This document shows positions 62,004 to 64,000 of a stretch of 64,000 nt of DNA, piece by piece (within the stretch, counting starts at the first letter, position 1; each line of letters opens with the position of its first letter). A program made the position numbers and the translations under genes. Below the pieces are notes generated by a model. The model made no database searches. It was given only the letters and a program-made list of their open reading frames with translations, and was not told where the DNA came from. Source of the stretch: Alphaproteobacteria bacterium (GTDB taxonomy: Bacteria; Pseudomonadota; Alphaproteobacteria; Micavibrionales; Micavibrionaceae); NCBI GenBank assembly GCA_017999645.1, contig JAGNLJ010000001.1, forward strand, positions 186,001 to 250,000, written 5' to 3'.

Positions 62004-63519
62004 TCTGCGGCTTCTCCTTTTCAGGTGCGACCCTGGATTTCTTTTCCTCGAGCTTCAGTGCGACGAAACGCACGTCGCCTTCGCGGTTAAGAAGCAAGAG
62101 AACCGACGTGCGCTTGTTCTGAATCGCTTTACTGACGATCTCGGATACTTTCTGCGGATCTTTCACGGCCTGCTGGTTGATTTCGACGACGACATCGCCG
62201 GGCAGCAGGCCTTTTTCTGCTGCTTCGGACATATCGGCGACGCCGGTCACGACCACACCATCCACATTGCCGGGGATGAGATAGTCTTGTCTCAGTGTGT
62301 CGGACATCGCCGAGAGCGTCAGGCCGACAGAGTCGATTTTTTCTCCCTTGGCTTCGGAGCGCGGCGCGCCGCTTTCGAGCAGGCCGTCTTCCTCGGCTTT
62401 TTCAAGTTCGCCGACTTTGACTTTAGTCGTCGCTTCCTTGCCGTCACGCCAATAAGTCAGCGTGCTGTCGGCACCAATCGCCGTTTCCGCGACGAGACGC
62501 GGGAGCTGGCGCATGGCGGAGAGTTTTTCGCCGTTAAAGGTCAGGATGATATCGCCGGGTTGCAGGCCTGCGGTTTCCGCCGGGCCCTTGGGCGTAATGC
62601 TGGCGACCAGCGCGCCTTCGGCGTGCGGGAGGCCGAGGCTTTCGGCGATTTCGGGCGTTACACTTTGAATGCGGACACCGAGCCAACCACGGCGCGTGCG
62701 GCCGAATTCGACGATCTGTTTAATGACCGGCGAAGCGAGCGCGGAGGGAATCGCGAAACCAATGCCGACGGAGCCGCCGCTCGGTGAGAAGATCGCGGTG
62801 TTGATGCCGATGACTTCGCCCTTCAGGTTGAACATCGGGCCGCCGGAATTGCCGCGGTTGATCGATGCGTCGGTCTGGAGGAAATCATCATAAGGCCCGG
62901 AATTGATGTCGCGCGCACGAGCGGAGATGATGCCCGCCGTTACTGTGCCGCCTAAACCGAACGGATTGCCGATCGCGACAACCCAGTCGCCAACACGCAG
63001 AACATCACTGTCGCCGAATTTCAATGCGGTGAGTTTTTTCTTGGTATCGACCTTGATGACGGCGAGATCGGTTTTTTCATCACGGCCGATGACTTCGGCG
63101 GTGACGGTTTCATCATCGTGGAACGTCACGCGGACTTCTTCGGCGTCGCGGACGACGTGGTTGTTGGTGACGATCAAACCTTTTTCGGCGTCAACGACGA
63201 AGCCGGAGCCGAGCGAGGCCTGCGGCGTCAGCGGCGCGCCGTTACCGCGTTTTTGCATGAACTCTTCAAAAAAATCTTCGAACGGAGAGCCGGGCGGGAA
63301 TTGCGGCATCTCGGGATAATCTTCGGGCGTTTCCATTTTCTGTGTCGAGGAAATATTGACAACCGCCGGGAGGAGCGGCGCCACGAGATCGGCGAAGCTG
63401 CCGGGTGCGTCGGCCGCGAGCGGACTTTTGGGTTGTTCCTGTACGGCGGCGTGAGCGAGTTCAAAGCCGGTAAAAGTAATGACACATATGGCGAGTGTGG
63501 CGATGAGTTTATTGCACAT
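61993..63519 (-). CDS. degP: Periplasmic Do-like serine protease (DegP/DegQ)
   Basis: A 508-residue HtrA-family protease and chaperone. The signal peptide is about 1-24 (CNKLIATLAICVITF, ending AHA). The trypsin-like domain has catalytic His121 (TNNHVV), Asp151 (KTDLAV) and Ser225 (RGNSGGPM), followed by PDZ1 (GWLGVRIQSVTPEIAESLGL) and PDZ2 (VVVTGVADMSEAAEKGLLPGDVVVEINQQ). A Lys/Glu-rich tail ends the protein. The ATG at 63519 has a GAGGA RBS and gives a good signal; the longer frame to 63582 does not. It follows hflC and DUF2065 in the order typical of alphaproteobacteria. Confidence 0.97.
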   Translation of the reverse strand: MCNKLIATLAICVITFTGFELAHAAVQEQPKSPLAADAPGSFADLVAPLLPAVVNISSTQKMETPEDYPEMPQFPPGSPFEDFFEEFMQKRGNGAPLTPQASLGSGFVVDAEKGLIVTNNHVVRDAEEVRVTFHDDETVTAEVIGRDEKTDLAVIKVDTKKKLTALKFGDSDVLRVGDWVVAIGNPFGLGGTVTAGIISARARDINSGPYDDFLQTDASINRGNSGGPMFNLKGEVIGINTAIFSPSGGSVGIGFAIPSALASPVIKQIVEFGRTRRGWLGVRIQSVTPEIAESLGLPHAEGALVASITPKGPAETAGLQPGDIILTFNGEKLSAMRQLPRLVAETAIGADSTLTYWRDGKEATTKVKVGELEKAEEDGLLESGAPRSEAKGEKIDSVGLTLSAMSDTLRQDYLIPGNVDGVVVTGVADMSEAAEKGLLPGDVVVEINQQAVKDPQKVSEIVSKAIQNKRTSVLLLLNREGDVRFVALKLEEKKSRVAPEKEKPQIEQ

Positions 63520-63588
63520 GGGGGGAGGGTCCTCTGTTACCAGTTGCAGCAGTAAAATAGGCCTGCCCATGGACGCGGTCAACAGCGG

Positions 63589-63798
63589 TTAAATTTTGTG
63601 AAATGCCTTCAATATATAGATGGCTGTAACGCCGATAAGCGCCATAAGCAGGCCGAAGATGCGGAGCGGCTGGGTCGGGAGCGACAGGGCCATTGCCATA
63701 AGTTTTTTAACCTGATCGGGGAAGAGGGCGTAGATCAGGCCCTCGATGACGAAAACCAGGAAGAAAGCCGTGAGGAGTGTGAGGGTGAAGGGCGGCAT
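63589..63798 (-). CDS. DUF2065 small membrane protein
   Basis: A 69-residue protein with two membrane helices (about 5-24 and 45-64) and the DUF2065 pattern FFLVFVIEGLIYALFPDQVKKLM ... LRIFGLLMALIGV. Proteins of this family (E. coli YjeT relatives) sit next to hflK-hflC; the role is unknown. It lies 14 bases after hflC and about 70 bases before degP on the same strand. Confidence 0.9.
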   Translation of the reverse strand: MPPFTLTLLTAFFLVFVIEGLIYALFPDQVKKLMAMALSLPTQPLRIFGLLMALIGVTAIYILKAFHKI

Positions 63799-63812
63799 GG
63801 CGAGTTACCTCG

Positions 63813-64000
63813 TCACGGCGAGGCCGGGCCGCTGGTGTGATCCTTGAAGTAGCGGAAGAAATCGCTGCCGGGCGAAAGGATGAGGCGGGTTTCGGGATCG
63901 GCCAGCGTGTTCTTGTAGGCTTCCATCGAGCGGATGAAGCCGTAGAAATCCTTATCCTTGTTAAAAGCGTCGGCGTAAATCTTGATCGCGTCCTTGTCGC
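63813..64000 (-). CDS. hflC: HflC protease modulator, C-terminal part (cut by the window)
   Basis: The last 61 codons of a gene entering from the right edge, ending at a TGA (63813-63815). The peptide reads IYADAFNKDKDFYGFIRSM, then EAYKNTLADPETRLILSPGSDFFRYFK and a short Ser/Pro tail, which is the characteristic C-terminus of HflC (SPFH/band 7 family). HflK-HflC forms a membrane complex controlling FtsH proteolysis. The neighbours DUF2065 and degP support the call. The N-terminus and hflK lie outside. Confidence 0.9.
   Translation of the reverse strand, partial: DKDAIKIYADAFNKDKDFYGFIRSMEAYKNTLADPETRLILSPGSDFFRYFKDHTSGPASP

Overview
The window is a gene-dense chromosomal segment of a Gram-negative bacterium, most likely an alphaproteobacterium. 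Supporting signs are an aa3 oxidase cluster with ctaB, ctaG, SURF1 and DUF983 neighbours, a FzlA-type GST, a RpoE/ChrR-type ECF sigma pair, the very large NAD-glutamate dehydrogenase, BdhA with acetoacetate-CoA ligase, and hflC-DUF2065-degP next to miaA. I cannot name the genus; a Micavibrio-like or other deep alphaproteobacterial lineage is a guess. I saw no insertion sequence, prophage, CRISPR array, tRNA or rRNA. No stretch over 300 bases lacks a gene.

Layout. 1-5 kb: a cut formyltransferase, an apparently autoregulated TetR gene plus pirin, an unknown protein with an internal duplication, Tag glycosylase and a TerA/TerD pair. 5-16 kb: a degenerate nuclease-like membrane protein, xseA, putA, purD, tadA facing an RluB-type synthase, rsmD, uppP. 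16-22 kb: YceI and a cytochrome b561-YceI fusion, FzlA-like GST, an SDR protein, a PAS histidine kinase. 22-28 kb: a DsbD-like reductase with a periplasmic redoxin, acetoacetate-CoA ligase, a SpoU methyltransferase. 28-32 kb: ECF sigma/anti-sigma, an IalB-like protein, a LytM peptidase. 32-39.5 kb: the cytochrome c oxidase cluster. 39.6-50 kb: rsmE, ubiA, NAD-GDH, and System II cytochrome c maturation (TlpA-like, CcsA, ResB). 50-55 kb: 3-hydroxybutyrate dehydrogenase, a GH13 glucosidase, a second formyltransferase, a tiny rod-like flagellar protein, an EamA transporter. 55-60 kb: ilvC and the ilvB-ilvN-lipoprotein operon with a leader-peptide attenuator. 60-64 kb: two unknown genes behind an operator-like palindrome, then miaA, degP, DUF2065 and the end of hflC.

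How the genes work together. Aerobic respiration dominates: oxidase subunits I-III, heme O synthesis, copper and SURF1 assembly factors, cytochrome c maturation, b561 and ubiquinone synthesis (ubiA). Carbon enters by proline (PutA) to glutamate to 2-oxoglutarate (NAD-GDH), and by 3-hydroxybutyrate to acetoacetate to acetoacetyl-CoA. Envelope redox and quality control are represented by the DsbD-like protein, redoxins, DegP and HflC.

Most distinctive observations: (1) a palindromic repeat family present three times, one copy read in frame inside the signal region of a lipoprotein coupled to ilvN; (2) a Leu/Val-rich leader peptide plus terminator before ilvB; (3) a ChrR-like anti-sigma factor lacking most zinc ligands; (4) an uncharacterised protein built from a tandem duplication; (5) System II rather than System I cytochrome c maturation; (6) a 74-residue protein resembling the two ends of a flagellar rod protein joined together; (7) a 39-codon CoxF-like ORF after ctaB. 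No clearly new multi-gene system was found.
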